Under the pieces are notes generated by a model. The model did not search any database and was not told the DNA's origin. It worked only from the letters and a program-made list of their open reading frames with translations. From the NCBI GenBank assembly GCA_028532985.1, contig JANCIK010000013.1, forward strand, positions 372,001-436,000: a stretch of DNA of 64,000 nucleotides, given 5' to 3'. The first letter of the stretch is position 1, and each line of letters begins with the position of its first letter. Made by a program: the position numbers and the translations under genes. Below are positions 34,674 through 45,036 of this stretch, piece after piece. This DNA is from Stropharia rugosoannulata (taxonomy: Eukaryota > Basidiomycota > Agaricomycetes > Agaricales > Strophariaceae).

Positions 34674-36121
34674 CTAGACGTCCGAAGTCAGGATGCAAAC
34701 CACTTCGTCCTCATCATTCAGGTCATGCAATTCGGCTTGTAGGACATGCTGAGCTGAGTTGATATACTCACCATCCGCCAGTGTGAACAATGTTTTCCGC
34801 ACCACAGACGCACATAACTCGAGTATTGTGAGCCCTCTACATACCACCATCAATTGCTCTTGTTGGAGATTCCAGAGGTACTTGATTGCTTCAGCCGTGC
34901 GCGGTAAAGTGTGGCGGGTGATCATGTTCAAGGACGCCATGAATTGACGCCCTTGTATCTCGAGACTGAAGAGCGTTTTATGGAAGAGCTGAAGAGCTTC
35001 GGGTCCACTGGCCTTTGCTCTCTGGAAATGGAGTTCAAGTGCGTCTGGCCAATTATCCATTCCACCCATCGATCTGGACCACGTCTTGATGAGCTCCCAT
35101 GTGCCAAAGTATTCTGCGTAAATGTTGAGCTCCTCAGAGAGAAGCGGGTTTGCATGACTGATTGTGTTGTGATCCAGGAGTACCTTGCGTAGTTCTTGCT
35201 CGTTCCTATGTCTCTCAGCAAGTAATACAGGTGGTTTTGAACTGTACCCAGAGTGGGTAGCTGTCTGTCTCATAGCATCTGGGATATGTTCGATGTTCTT
35301 AACCACTGGCTCTGAGTTCATGGTATTCGGGGGAAGATGAGTATATGGACTGTCTGTGTCGTAATGTGGACGATTGGAAGCAGAGTTGGCATGACCTATA
35401 TTAGTACGCCCTTCATCTGTTACAGGCTCCAGAGATTTTTCATTCTGCTCGTCGTTAGGCCCAGATGTAAGAGAGGGTGTTAAACAGAGAGTTAAAGAGC
35501 GTTGATCATCTCTACGTCTAGATGCAGGAGATGGCGTCTTTAAAGTCTCCAGGTCAAGAGCTTCCCAGTCTGCATCGGACATAACAGGCCTCCAAAATCT
35601 GTAGTAGCCTTCCAATGTACCGCGGTTCTGGTTGTCTAAATTAGCACATACTTCACTGAAGACGATACTGAAAACATTACTGAAGATCCTGCCTCGGTGG
35701 CATCAGCGTCAGTACTTAACACATGTGAAGGGAGCTCTGTCGCAGCTATGGTTTTCTCCTATAATGTCGCCTCTATTAACCAACAATATACACAGATGAT
35801 CATGATAAATACTGAGTACCTGAAGAGTTGCCTTGCTAAGATAAGTCAAGCATCCGTAGAAGTAATAGGCCCTCGACATACCAATTTTTCTTGTTCCTTT
35901 TTTAACTTTTTCCGAAGATAGTAGCGCTGGTTTCTATTAAGGCCATCCGGTCCAATAGGATACTTTACCTTCTTAGATTCGTGTGCCTGTATGCCTGTCT
36001 GAGGGTCATTATGTTTGCCCATGACTGGCGTACTACTGGCGGGGCTTTGCGCTTTCAAACTGCCTAACGTGAGTGTCCTTGGTTGTTGGATCTTGATTAT
36101 GTAGTCAAAATGCGTCATCAT
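34674..36121 (-). CDS. Unknown island protein with helical C-terminal domain
   Basis: Not recognised. ATG 36121 (MMTHFDYIIKIQQPRTL); the first exon continues with KVKYPIGPDGLNRNQRYYLR, a basic stretch. A middle exon (AATELPSHVLSTDADATEAG) joins to the main open exon from about 35640 down to TAG 34674. That exon has a disordered Ser/Pro/Glu-rich part and then a folded, probably all-helical domain: LSEELNIYAEYFGTWELIKT, WPDALELHFQRAKASG, LFHKTLFSLEIQGRQFMASL, AEAIKYLWNLQQEQLMVVCR. No cysteine cluster or enzyme motif is visible. Exon borders at 35640-35850 are uncertain. Confidence 0.5.
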
Positions 36122-36265
36122 TTCTATTTCATGTGAGCAGGTCAGACCAGCGCTCTCTTACAAAGTCTTGCGATTCAGAGATAGCATGAGGACGACACAC
36201 ACATATAAGCTCTTACAAAGTTCAAAATTTATGTCTTACGACAAATTGACAAGACATATGTGTAT

Positions 36266-37038
36266 TTATTGGGTAGCAGAACTATCATGAGTGACTAGGG
36301 TACGCTTATGAAGATATTCAACTTGGATAACCTGACCAGCTACCAAAAACGAATTGAAGTCAGCAATAGCTTCCTCGCGTGTCATAAACTTAGCGCAACG
36401 GGACCCGCGAATGTTCATGATATTCATGGACACATCAGCTCTGTCTCAGGCCAGTTGGTAAATGTGCACATTAACATCGGAGGTAAGAGACTCACTGCCC
36501 ATTGTATACCCCCGGGCGACGTCCGACAGTAATGCTATACCATCGTTTCGATACCTCACCGTGTTCTAAGGGGCAGATTAGCATAATGCATTAATATGAG
36601 TGCCCTCTGCGTACCTGCGCTGCCTTCAATCAACATGTCATCCAGAGCTGATCCTTGAAGTGTAGTGCGTGTCTCGGTTAGCTCGACTTTATAGACACAG
36701 CCCCGATCCAGCGCGGCCGCAAAATAAGCATGCGCAGCCTCCCAGGAAGAGAATTTCGACACTACGCTTCCCGGAATATGGCTCAGGTTAGCCACGATAT
36801 TGGACCTGCGAATACACATGTGAGTATTATGGAAACAATGTTGCGAAAGCGCACAAGCATGCACCCTTGCTCATGATATATTCCAGGGGCGCGCCCAACA
36901 AGTACGACGTAGATGCTGTCCAGACCTATCATGAAATATGAATCAGTATAAATTATGAGAACATATAGAGAGCCTACCATCTGAAGCTGAACAGTCAGTA
37001 GGTATGGATATATCTACAGGCTGGGCAGCGTTAGCCAT
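36266..37038 (-). CDS. Tandem RNase H1 N-terminal (viroplasmin-type) domain protein, second gene
   Basis: Two hybrid-binding domains in a row, without RNase H catalytic part. ATG 37038 (MANAAQPVDISIPTDCSASD). Intron, then SIYVVLVGRAPGIYH; intron; NIVANLSHIPGSVVSKFSSW with EAAHAYFAAALDRGCVYKV. The second domain starts WYSITVGRRPGVYNGQ, is interrupted by an intron, and finishes with SRCAKFMTREEAIADFNSFL, ending at TAA 36266-36268. Both copies show the V-G-R-x-P-G-x-Y turn and the K-F-x-x-x-E-A helix of the family. Each domain is split at the same place by an intron, just after the x-Y turn, so the two probably arose by duplication. It is smaller than the 33.3-kb gene but related in plan. Confidence 0.7.
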
Positions 37039-37427
37039 GGACGCACGGTGTCGATGGATAGGAACACTTTATCGTTTGAGAATATCATGGGTATTTATAA
37101 CAAGGTATTCAGATCGCGACGCGATTATTAGGTCCGAAATGATAAAGATCGTAGGTCCATGGACATAATGCTCTCTATGGCTCGGTGAAAGCTTCGACGG
37201 AAGGGGCAAATCGCCAAGGATGTGTTGTGTGCACATGGGGCTCAGTGGTCTTGTGTCCATCACCTGGGGTGCTCCCAAGTCACTGAAGACGCCTAACAAC
37301 GCACCGAAGTAGTTTCACAGTTGATATTTTGCTGCAGATGTCCCCAGACCGTGGAACAAAGTACAGTACAAGTGAGCGCCAAAACACTTACATATGACAT
37401 TCTGTGCTGAATTTGCATTAGCTACAC

Positions 37428-40400
37428 ATGGAGATCGACACTGTTCAACCAACGAATGTGGTCAATGGCGACCTATTACTGGACCTAGGAGCACGTCTTC
37501 AAGCCGAAGTAGATCAAGCCAACCAAAGGTGGTCCCAGTTCAAGCACAAGAGAAAGCACGACTGTGAGTATCTATCCAGCTTTCACGGTGGCGACTTAAA
37601 ATTGACAGTCATGCAGTAGACAAAAAAGAAGAAGCGCGCAAGATTAGAGAGGATGCTATTGCGGCTCTGCTGGAGTTTCAGACAAATCCTTCACTATCAC
37701 TTACAGTCAAGTCAGAACTTGTCCAGGCCGTCATTCCACACAGTGAATTTGGGTCATCTGCTGAGAAACCCTTCGAAGTAGTTGATCATGAAAACGAGTA
37801 CGTGTTTACTTTGGGAGTACGCGAACTCGGTTAAAGGTCACTGAACTACTGTACCTATAGTCGACTTGCGAGTGTAGCCTCTGAGACTCCGGAAAACAGC
37901 CAGATAGAAATATCTCAAACAGGGCCAACTCAGGGAAAAGAGCTAACGCCCGCAAGGTGAGAATAGTATTGCAAATGTGTAGCCCTCAGACGGCTTACCT
38001 TGGTACTCTATTGTTCTAGTGAACAAACTTCCCAGCCGGGCTCCGGTTCTGAACCGCCGAATCAGGAGACCGAGGCCACTCCAGAAAAGGGGAAAGAATC
38101 CGCGCGTACAAGGTGAGGATCATCTACTCGATGTTCTATATACTTCGGGCGGTTTACATTGTTTGAGTGACAGCGAACATAGTCCAGAAAATTCAAAGCC
38201 TGACACGCGTTCCCCAGCACCTACTCAGGAGATGGAGTCAGCACCTGCAAGGGACAAAATATTAGCGTTCGCAAGGTGACAATTATCATGTCTATTTATA
38301 TTTCTTGAGACTTACCGTGTTTGGGGCCTCTAGTGAACGGAGCGCAATAGCTCCTACAGCTCCAGAGCTTGACGCGCCTTCCCAAGAGTCAGCGCCTGCC
38401 AGGGAGAAAGCATTAGGGATCACAAGGTGAGAATTATCATGTCTGTTATATATTCCTTGCTGCTTACCTCGATTGGGCTCTAGTGACCAGACTCCGGCAG
38501 CTCGACCGCACGAGTCAAGCCCTCAAGCCTTGAATCACGAAAGCGAGGTCACTCTGGAAAAGGAGAGTGTGTCAGCGCGTGCAGGGTGAGGGTCATCTTA
38601 TAGTCGATGTATAGACTTCGTGCGGCTTACATTGTTTGCGTTACAGTGAACATGGTCCAATGACTTCAGAGCCTGACACGCTTTCATTGACTCAGGAGAC
38701 GGAGTCGGCGCCTACAACGGAAAAAGAGTTAGCACCCGCAAGGTGATAACGATCGCCTCTACTATAGACTTCTGCCAGCTTACCTTGTTTTTGGTACAGT
38801 AAACAGCCCCCAGCCGCTCCGTCGCTCGAATCCAATTCTCAAGCACCTGCAAAGCGAAGAGAGGCCGAGAAAAGTGGGCCATTATTGATAGATAATAATG
38901 TTATTGATAAGGATGCGCCAATGGCGGATGTCGCTCTGTAAGTAGAACCGACGCGGTCAAAGATTGTCTCTGCACGTCACTGATACTTTTAACTTAGCAA
39001 ATCTTGCTCAAAGCATCCCAGTCCCGGCGAGGAGATTCAGGATAGCAACAGTGACCCTCAGTCGCCGCTGTTTCCCTTATCTGTGTATGTCGCGTTACCG
39101 CCCATGTCATTTTTTTATCCTGAACTTCTCATAGATCAACAGCCGAGAAAAGGGTGGCATCAATTACTACCAAAGACAGTGACGGAGATACGACTATGGG
39201 AGATGACTCAGGGTATGTGGTTCTCAGGTAGCTACAGATCACCAGTGTAAATTATTGATGCTCTGAAAAAAAAAATAGATCTTTACCCGAGCAGACGCCT
39301 ACGAGAGCGGTGCCAAAACATCCAATACCCAATGAAAACATCCAGGATAAACTGTTGGTTGATACTAGTGCCGACAGTCCGCATAAACGGCAAAAACTGG
39401 GACCTGGTTCGTAAGTACAGATTTCGACCATGAAACCTTTTCTGAGTCCTCACATTGAGATACAGAGACGAAGTCATTGCTAAATCTGCGGACGGACAGC
39501 AGGCTAACGACGAATATTCAACCAGAGACAAGGACGAGATGAACTTGGTTACAAATACGGAAGGGTAAGTGGCGCTGTAATGCTGGTTCAGTCCACGCGC
39601 CTATGCTCATCCTGGTCTGTAGGATAGAGGATAGTGAGACAGAGGCCATGCTAATTACCATCGTAGACATTGCAGACGAGAAGTAAGTCCTTGTGTAGAT
39701 CTGTAAGTATCCTGAGAACTGATTGGCGATCTATTAGATTGAAACAGCTTAAGAATTGGGAGGGCGAACTCTCATATATTCCTCTCGATTGCGAGTACTT
39801 TCAGGAAGGTATATTCGATGAAGAACGATTAGAAGGACTACAGCTCTACCCTTACGAATCACAGTCTGACTTTGCGGTCCGCAGAGACATTGCTATCGCC
39901 AAATGTTATGTTCGCATCTGGTCTCTCTGTGGCAACCACATCTCAGAGTCGAGCGCTCGCATGGCCGTCGTTCTCGATCGCGGCATACGTAGCCTGGATG
40001 TGTTCAACATGTATAGCGCTGCAAGTGCTTCTGTGAAACGCGATGAGGAGTATGTGGATAAAGCAATGATCAGTGCAAAGGCGCGCTTAGATGCCGCAAT
40101 TAAAGTACAGCTTAAACACTTCACCAGCGCAGCCAGCAGAAAGCGCTTGCGCAAGCTTCAAGCCGAGTTCAACAAAGTCTCGAAGGAGCTGTTCGAGGAT
40201 CCTCAAGAAACCGTGGACACTAAACTTCTCATGAGCGCTAAACAGCTCCACGCTGACATAGAGGCGATCAAGGCCCGACTACAAACAGAGAGCGGCAGCG
40301 AGGCTAGCAATTCCAAGAGAGCCAGATCGACATCATTGGACAACGCTGGTTCAGAAGACGACGATAGTGCGAAACGCACAAGGAAAAGGAAGGGGGAGAG

Positions 40401-41220
40401 AGATCCTGAATCGTCTTGGGCAAGGCAGGTGCTTGCTATGAGCAACGAGGAGTTGTCTGAGTTCGAAGGTAAGCGTTTGTTGAGATTGACGAACTGGAAA
40501 CTTACATTGACAATTTTTATATCAGCGAAAGCACTTCGCTGTATGCAGAAGTTCGACAAGAAAACCAAAGACTTAGAGTTCGATGAACTTACCCCAGATC
40601 GTCAAGAGCACTACGCGCAATTATGCGGAACAATGTATCGTGGCCCCATGCGCGAAGTACAGAGCTTTTTACCTCAAGCATCTTACACATCTCGTAACGT
40701 CGGCCTCCTTGCGTTCTACACACGAAAGAAGAACTTTATTTGCCGCTATCACCAACCCGTTCGAACATTCCGTGCTGTAGACGACTACGAGAAGTTTGTT
40801 GGCGTTGCATTCCCCAAGGCTTTGAAAAATGAGCTGCCGCCGCTGAAAGGCCACATGCACTGCGGCTGCCTTGTCGATGACGTACTCTTCGAGTTCTATT
40901 TCTTCAAGACGTGCAAGGTGTATTCTTCCCATCCCGACTACTTTGAAATAGAGCGCTACATGTCTGGCGTCAGTCCCACACCCTGTGTACTACGCTCTTT
41001 CTGGGTCTCTCAGTTCAAGGCAACGACAGGACTTACTTTGGACGATATTTACGGGATTGACGCGCAGTTGGAGGGTTATGGTACTGCCCTGATGGTCAAG
41101 ATGATCAAGAAGGGAACACTGGATATTGAGCGTCATTTTGGGATTCAGGCTACACTGCTCTTCACGGACGGCGATGACTATGAGAAGTGGGCGGCGCAAC
41201 TTAATAAAAAGATTGCTTGA
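37428..41220 (+). CDS. Unknown large protein with phase-2 exon array and conserved C-terminal domain
   Basis: Not recognised. ATG 37428 (MEIDTVQPTNVVNGDLLLDL), then a charged helical exon (KKEEARKIREDAIAALLEF). An array of short Ser/Pro/Glu/Thr-rich exons follows (37861 to about 38812), then acidic exons with KKx and NENIQDK motifs. The long last exons start KLKQLKNWEGELSYIPLDCE and include a coiled-coil-like part (KARLDAAIKVQLKHFTSAAS), a basic KRTRKRKGER signal, an in-frame intron at about 40469-40527, and a folded C-terminal domain (RSFWVSQFKATTGLTLDDIY, LKGHMHCGCLVDDVLFEFYF). About 15 exons. A disordered linker joined to a globular domain is evident; function is unknown. It lies on the candidate transposon. 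Confidence 0.6.
37861..38812 (+). repeat. Array of similar phase-2 exons
   Basis: At least six exons of roughly 90-110 nt begin TAG|TGAACA-like and end GCAAG|GTGAGA-like. All break between codon positions 2 and 3, and each rebuilt peptide starts with SE or SD/SK: SEQTSQPGSGSEPPNQET, SEHSPENSKPDTRSPAP, SERSAIAPTAPELDAPS, SDQTPAARPHESSPQA, SEHGPMTSEPDTLSLT, SKQPPAAPSLESNSQA. Introns are about 55-70 nt. Confidence 0.75.
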
Positions 41221-41292
41221 CAGTGGATAATAGTAAAATACGGTCTATATATGCCATTATATACTCTGGTTGAATATGTAATAGTAAGGGTG

Positions 41293-42267
41293 TCAAGAAC
41301 TTGAGTTTTCGATATATTCATCGTCTGAATATCCATGCTCTTCAAAATGTTTGCCCCCAAGTTCTCGACTGATGATATCATTATCATCATTGCACACCAC
41401 CAGCGCCAGCAAGGAGGACTCATATTCTGCTGTCCTGTACTCCTCCTCGGTCACCGGGTATTTCAAACCCCATCCCACATTTCTGAGCATATTCTTGTCG
41501 TCATAGAGGAAAGTGTCGGGCGGCAGTACTGTGTATATATGGCTTGTTTCGTCTGTGAAAAGGCGGTAAGACAATTCCCGCATCCCAATCGTGAGCTGAG
41601 GGGCCACAGTGCGCGGTGGGTGGTCCCCACACCTGAGAATAAGTACTGGGCTGCAGAATGATAGGTCGATCTTCTTCGTACAATCAAGCCTGTACCAAAA
41701 GCCCCACGGATGGTAGAACTCGACAGGGAATCGCGATGGATTCGCGATACAGATGAGCTCTGTCCACTCGACGTATTTGAAGTATCCGGTCCAACAAATT
41801 AACTCTTTGTAGATAGGTAAGGAGAATCCGCGCTGAAGTATGTCAATTATAGTTTTTATTGAGATAGAATTCAATCTGCTCACCTGAGCGGATGGATAAA
41901 TCAGCACATCTATAATTTCAGGATGTGTGTCATCTTTAAACAGCCCTTCGATGTCATCCGGTTCTTGCGGAGCGGGAGAAAGCAGGTTGATGGTGCTATC
42001 CAAAGACAGCATCAATCTGTACATTGACTCTCGGTCGCGTTGGGAGAACTGATCGTCATACATGTAGTGGATAATGACGTTGACCTTCTCATCTCCAGAT
42101 AGGAAGTTCCAAACGTATTGCGCAAAACCCTCGTTCAGTTTTCGGCTTCGCAGCACATATGCGCCACAGACCACTCGATATTCGCGCGGCATTGATCTCC
42201 AGTACTTTTTCTGCTTTGGCAGAGACATTTTCTTCCATATTCTTAAGAACTCCATTGTTGGCGGCAT
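41293..42267 (-). CDS. Unknown two-exon island protein
   Basis: Not recognised. ATG 42267 (MPPTMEFLRIWKKMSLPKQK); a frame further upstream lacks ATG. One intron at 41833-41883 (51 nt, GTGAGC...TTCAG) joins LIYPSAQ to RGFSLPIYKELICWTGYF; the intron is a multiple of three and also reads open. Then ELICIANPSRFPVEFYHPWG, KIDLSFCSPVLILRC, ELSYRLFTDETSHIYTVLPP and an acidic end (GYSDDEYIENSSS). Trp/Tyr-rich and soluble-looking. Its 3' end is about 70 bases from the end of the convergent gene at 41220. Confidence 0.5.
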   Translation of the reverse strand: MPPTMEFLRIWKKMSLPKQKKYWRSMPREYRVVCGAYVLRSRKLNEGFAQYVWNFLSGDEKVNVIIHYMYDDQFSQRDRESMYRLMLSLDSTINLLSPAPQEPDDIEGLFKDDTHPEIIDVLIYPSAQVSRLNSISIKTIIDILQRGFSLPIYKELICWTGYFKYVEWTELICIANPSRFPVEFYHPWGFWYRLDCTKKIDLSFCSPVLILRCGDHPPRTVAPQLTIGMRELSYRLFTDETSHIYTVLPPDTFLYDDKNMLRNVGWGLKYPVTEEEYRTAEYESSLLALVVCNDDNDIISRELGGKHFEEHGYSDDEYIENSSS

Positions 42268-42343
42268 GGTTGATGTCAGAGACGTGAAGAAAGAGTAGAC
42301 GTGGCAGGCTGTAGTGCGCTGTGACAAAGTCCGTCATTATAAA

Positions 42344-42560
42344 GATTGGTTTTGTATAATCTCACAGTAGACAGAGCAGTAGAAATTCTACCTAGCAAAT
42401 AGCCGACATAATACACAGTTACACTACGTGTAAAGTCCAACATTGTAATGATTTGTTTTCGTATAATCTCACAGTAGACAGAGCAGTCATTTCACAGTAG
42501 ATAGAGCAGTTGAAATTCTACCTGGCAAATAGCACGCATAATACACAGTTACACTAAGCA
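42344..42560. repeat. Tandem duplication of about 105 bp
   Basis: Copy 1 (42344-42430) and copy 2 (42450-42560) share ATAATCTCACAGTAGACAGA, AAATTCTACCT.GCAAATAG and CATAATACACAGTTACACTA. Copy 2 has an extra internal CACAGTAGATAGAGCAG. Confidence 0.8.
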
Positions 42561-43448
42561 TACGGTTTACTAGTACTGTAGAAATATAAAATATATTGCT
42601 GTCTGCCTGTACTATATAAACCTTGGCCAGCATCAAACAAGACTACTTACACTGTTGGCCAAAACAAAGTCCTGCCTCTTGGACTTATATGTTGTTGGCG
42701 GTGGATACAGCACGGACTCACGTTCGTCTGGATTAGTAATGTTTCTCCCAGGAATGCACAACTACGTTACATACCGTCTAAATCATTTTTACAAATAAAC
42801 TATTTAACCAAAAACCAGGTGCCTCTGAGAAATACTGAAAAGAAAGCGCCCTTAAGCTCCGTTTTCTTGAAAGGCTTGAAGTGCAATGGAAAATGGTGCA
42901 GGTTACGTGCAGCATTACTGCGTGCGAGTCTTAGTAATGATATTCGCACATTACCAAGCTGCACAGTTTACACTCTGGCGTAACTCTGAACTTACATTGG
43001 TGTGTATCTGTATGTTATATGACACATATAGCCTTCTATGGAACTAATGCCCTACTCTATTTTGTCTGTGTGTAACCAGAAAGGGATGTGATTTGCCTCG
43101 AGTAAAACCGCTGTGGAGAGCGCCTAAAGCAAGCCTAAAGGGCGTGCGTCATGCTGTACCGGACTCCGAACTGTCATATATCAACTGCTAATAACACTGT
43201 ATGTAGCAGTTCTATAAAACTGTGGTTAATATATTCGGATTAGAGTGTATTAGAACAGTTACCTTTTTAAAATTCTGATAGGATCACTGAACTGTTGTAT
43301 ATTACAGTGAGGCATATCTCGTATAGAGCCAGAATAAACTAGTAGACATGTCACTGTTTGTATAGATTATTACAATGTGATCCACTGTTGTATCATACAG
43401 TAGGCTAGTATCAGTATATAAACAGGATGCTGGGCAGATCGTGAGATT
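42561..43448. other. Repeat-rich gap with CACTGT/ACAGT words, no gene
   Basis: Many short copies of ACTGT and ACAGT occur on both strands (e.g. around 43200-43420). No coding exon is recognised. It looks like the right-side counterpart of the array at 25.4-26.5 kb. Confidence 0.45.
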
Positions 43449-44009
43449 ATGGCGCAATTACATCCTTTCATCGATACCACAACGAGACAGCATCGATTAA
43501 CCAATCCCGACATCTGCGGCAACCCGGACTGCAGGAGGGATGTTTGCCGCTCTCATGGCTATATTCCATTATACATATATCACGGGGTAAGTTGTCAAAC
43601 CGACATTGGGTCCATAAATAAAATTTTGTAGGGTGGGAACCAGGTCCCTCTGTACTGGCTTGCTCGTCTTCAAGATGGCAAATTCTGTTACAACAACGAC
43701 GCCGCCTTGAAACACCTCACATCATCCGACTCAAAATCCTTCGCGATGTATGTTTGCTCGGCAGAAAATCCATGGAAACCTTTCTTCCCTCGCCTTCAGT
43801 ACACCTTCACCCCGAGCGAATGCCCGATTGTTCTTCGTTGGGTCGGAATGGAAGACAGCAACTGTATAGGAATCGGGCATTTTATTAGGAAAATACATAC
43901 ACATTTTCCATGGTGCCCAGTTCATGCAGCATACTTGGAAGACAATGAACCAGGAGACCCGAGCGACGATTCATATAGCGAGAGTGATTCCCAGAGCATG
44001 TCAGAGTAG
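43449..44009 (+). CDS. Small cysteine-containing unknown protein
   Basis: Not recognised. ATG 43449 (MAQLHPFIDTTTRQHRL) with an N-terminal Cys group CGNPDCRRDVC and a His. A 50-nt intron starting at about 43587 (GTAAGT...TTTGTAG) joins IYHG to GNQVPLYWLARLQDGKFCY. Then AMYVCSAENPWKPFFPRLQY and IGIGHFIRKIHTHFPWCPVH, and an acidic Ser-rich tail (SYSESDSQSMSE). The Cys/His spacing could bind zinc. It is the last gene before the right end of the island. Confidence 0.5.
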
Positions 44010-44189
44010 TTGAAACTGTAGAAAAAATTTACGCTGTATATATCTACTCATTTTCACTTTCAAATGTGATATATATTTGGGGACACTGTATACATATAGC
44101 TTATGGAACTATTTTTACTGTGCAGTTCTTCGCAGAACATAGGAACGGTGCCGTGTGACTGCATACATCTTGAGATATATTCTATTTTA

Positions 44190-44570
44190 AATTTGTACCG
44201 TAGCGATCAGGTTGATCTTGCCACTGTGGGGAATAACAGTAAATGCCACTGGGCCTAGACTGAACCTTATGTTCCATTGTACTGTAAAGCTGCTCCGCGC
44301 TCACCTGGAGCTCTGCAGTGGCAACAGTAAGCGCCACAGGAGATGAAAACAGTGAGGCTGCTAGGGTCAATCTTTCTGTTCTATTTTTGAATTTGTACCG
44401 TATAGCCTGAGAGACGATCAGGTTGATCTTCCCACTGTGGGGGACCACAGTAAGTGCCACCCGCGCTCACCCGGAGCTCTACAGTGGTAACAGTAGGCGC
44501 CACAGGAGATGAAAACAGTGAGGCTGATCAGGCTGATCTTTTGGTTCTATAGTAAATTTGTACAATAAAG
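44190..44570. repeat. 200-bp tandem repeat, two copies plus a fragment
   Basis: AATTTGTACCGTA starts copy 1 at 44190 and copy 2 at 44390. Both contain GATCAGGTTGATCTT, CCACTGTGGGG, CCGCGCTCAC, GGAGCTCT.CAGTGG.AACAG, and GCCACAGGAGATGAAAACAG. A third partial unit follows from about 44528. Confidence 0.8.
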
Positions 44571-44732
44571 GCATTCGCTTGGGGTCCTGCAGGGGCAACA
44601 TTATGTGCCACAGTATTTGCAAACAGTGATCTCATTCACTAATGACTGCATAGTGGGATGTTTTAATGACACTGTACCGTGGTACTGTACTTTCTATAGT
44701 AATGCTACGGCTAAATAGCTGAATATTATATA

Positions 44733-44797
44733 TAAGCCAAACAGGGTGTAGTTTTACAAAATGCGGGGCGTAGAAAGTCAGCATGCAGGGTGAGTTA
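44733..44797 (-). repeat. Right terminal inverted repeat of the island
   Basis: Read on the minus strand from 44797 inward it carries CCCTGCAT, CCCCGCAT and CCCTGTTT at the same spacing as the left end at 25114-25178 (41 of 65 identical, no gaps). Confidence 0.65.
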
Positions 44798-44974
44798 TAT
44801 CCGCATGGCTTCGTTCCCCTGCCCTCTAATAATTGCCCGCAAAACTGATTAGAAATTGACGCGTGTGAGAAGATAATAATATGGTATGTACTAGCTGAGT
44901 GAGCAAAATCAAATCCGGTTCAAAATTGTATGATATATCAGTGATTTTACTAAAAAAGCCAGGGACCACGAATG

Positions 44975-44982
44975 TATAAAAG
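44975..44982 (+). promoter_or_regulatory. TATA box of Gal80-like copy 3
   Basis: TATAAAAG, 62 bases upstream of ATG 45037, between the island's right end and the gene. Confidence 0.55.
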
Positions 44983-45036
44983 GCTTACATGTAAGTACGC
45001 CCCAAATTACTACCATTACTCACATCGTAGAGCACA

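Larger units (their letters stand above)
25114..44797. mobile_element. Candidate 19.7-kb KDZ-type DNA transposon with cargo genes
   Basis: The interval is bounded by 65-bp inverted ends that match at 41 of 65 positions without any gap. Identity is concentrated in three blocks with identical spacing on both sides: TAACTC[G/A]CCCTGCAT, CG[T/C]CCCGCA and TACACCCTG..TGG.TTA. Inside each end lie arrays rich in CACTGT. A KDZ-like transposase (26726-29864) sits nearest the left end. Seven other genes follow, none of them housekeeping. The flanks on both sides are tandem Gal80-like genes, as expected for an insertion. No clean target duplication was found, so the element may be old, or its exact termini may lie slightly outside the blocks. 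Nesting of a second element inside is possible (see the 34.25-kb repeats). Confidence 0.6.

Noticed and set aside
40469..40527. Continuous coding through 40469-40527 in the exon-array gene
   Set aside because: It reads open, but it has clear GT and AG borders, fits intron length and is AT-richer than its neighbours, so I treat it as an in-frame intron.
42268..42337. Upstream extension of the gene at 41293 to a TTG or to ATG 42337
   Set aside because: The extension in frame has no ATG, and ATG 42337 is in a different frame without a splice joint I could support.
25077..44833. CTAATAAT at 25077-25084 and 44826-44833 as an 8-bp target duplication of the island
   Set aside because: It lies 29-37 bases outside the matched ends, the bases between do not match, and an AT-rich 8-mer can recur by chance.
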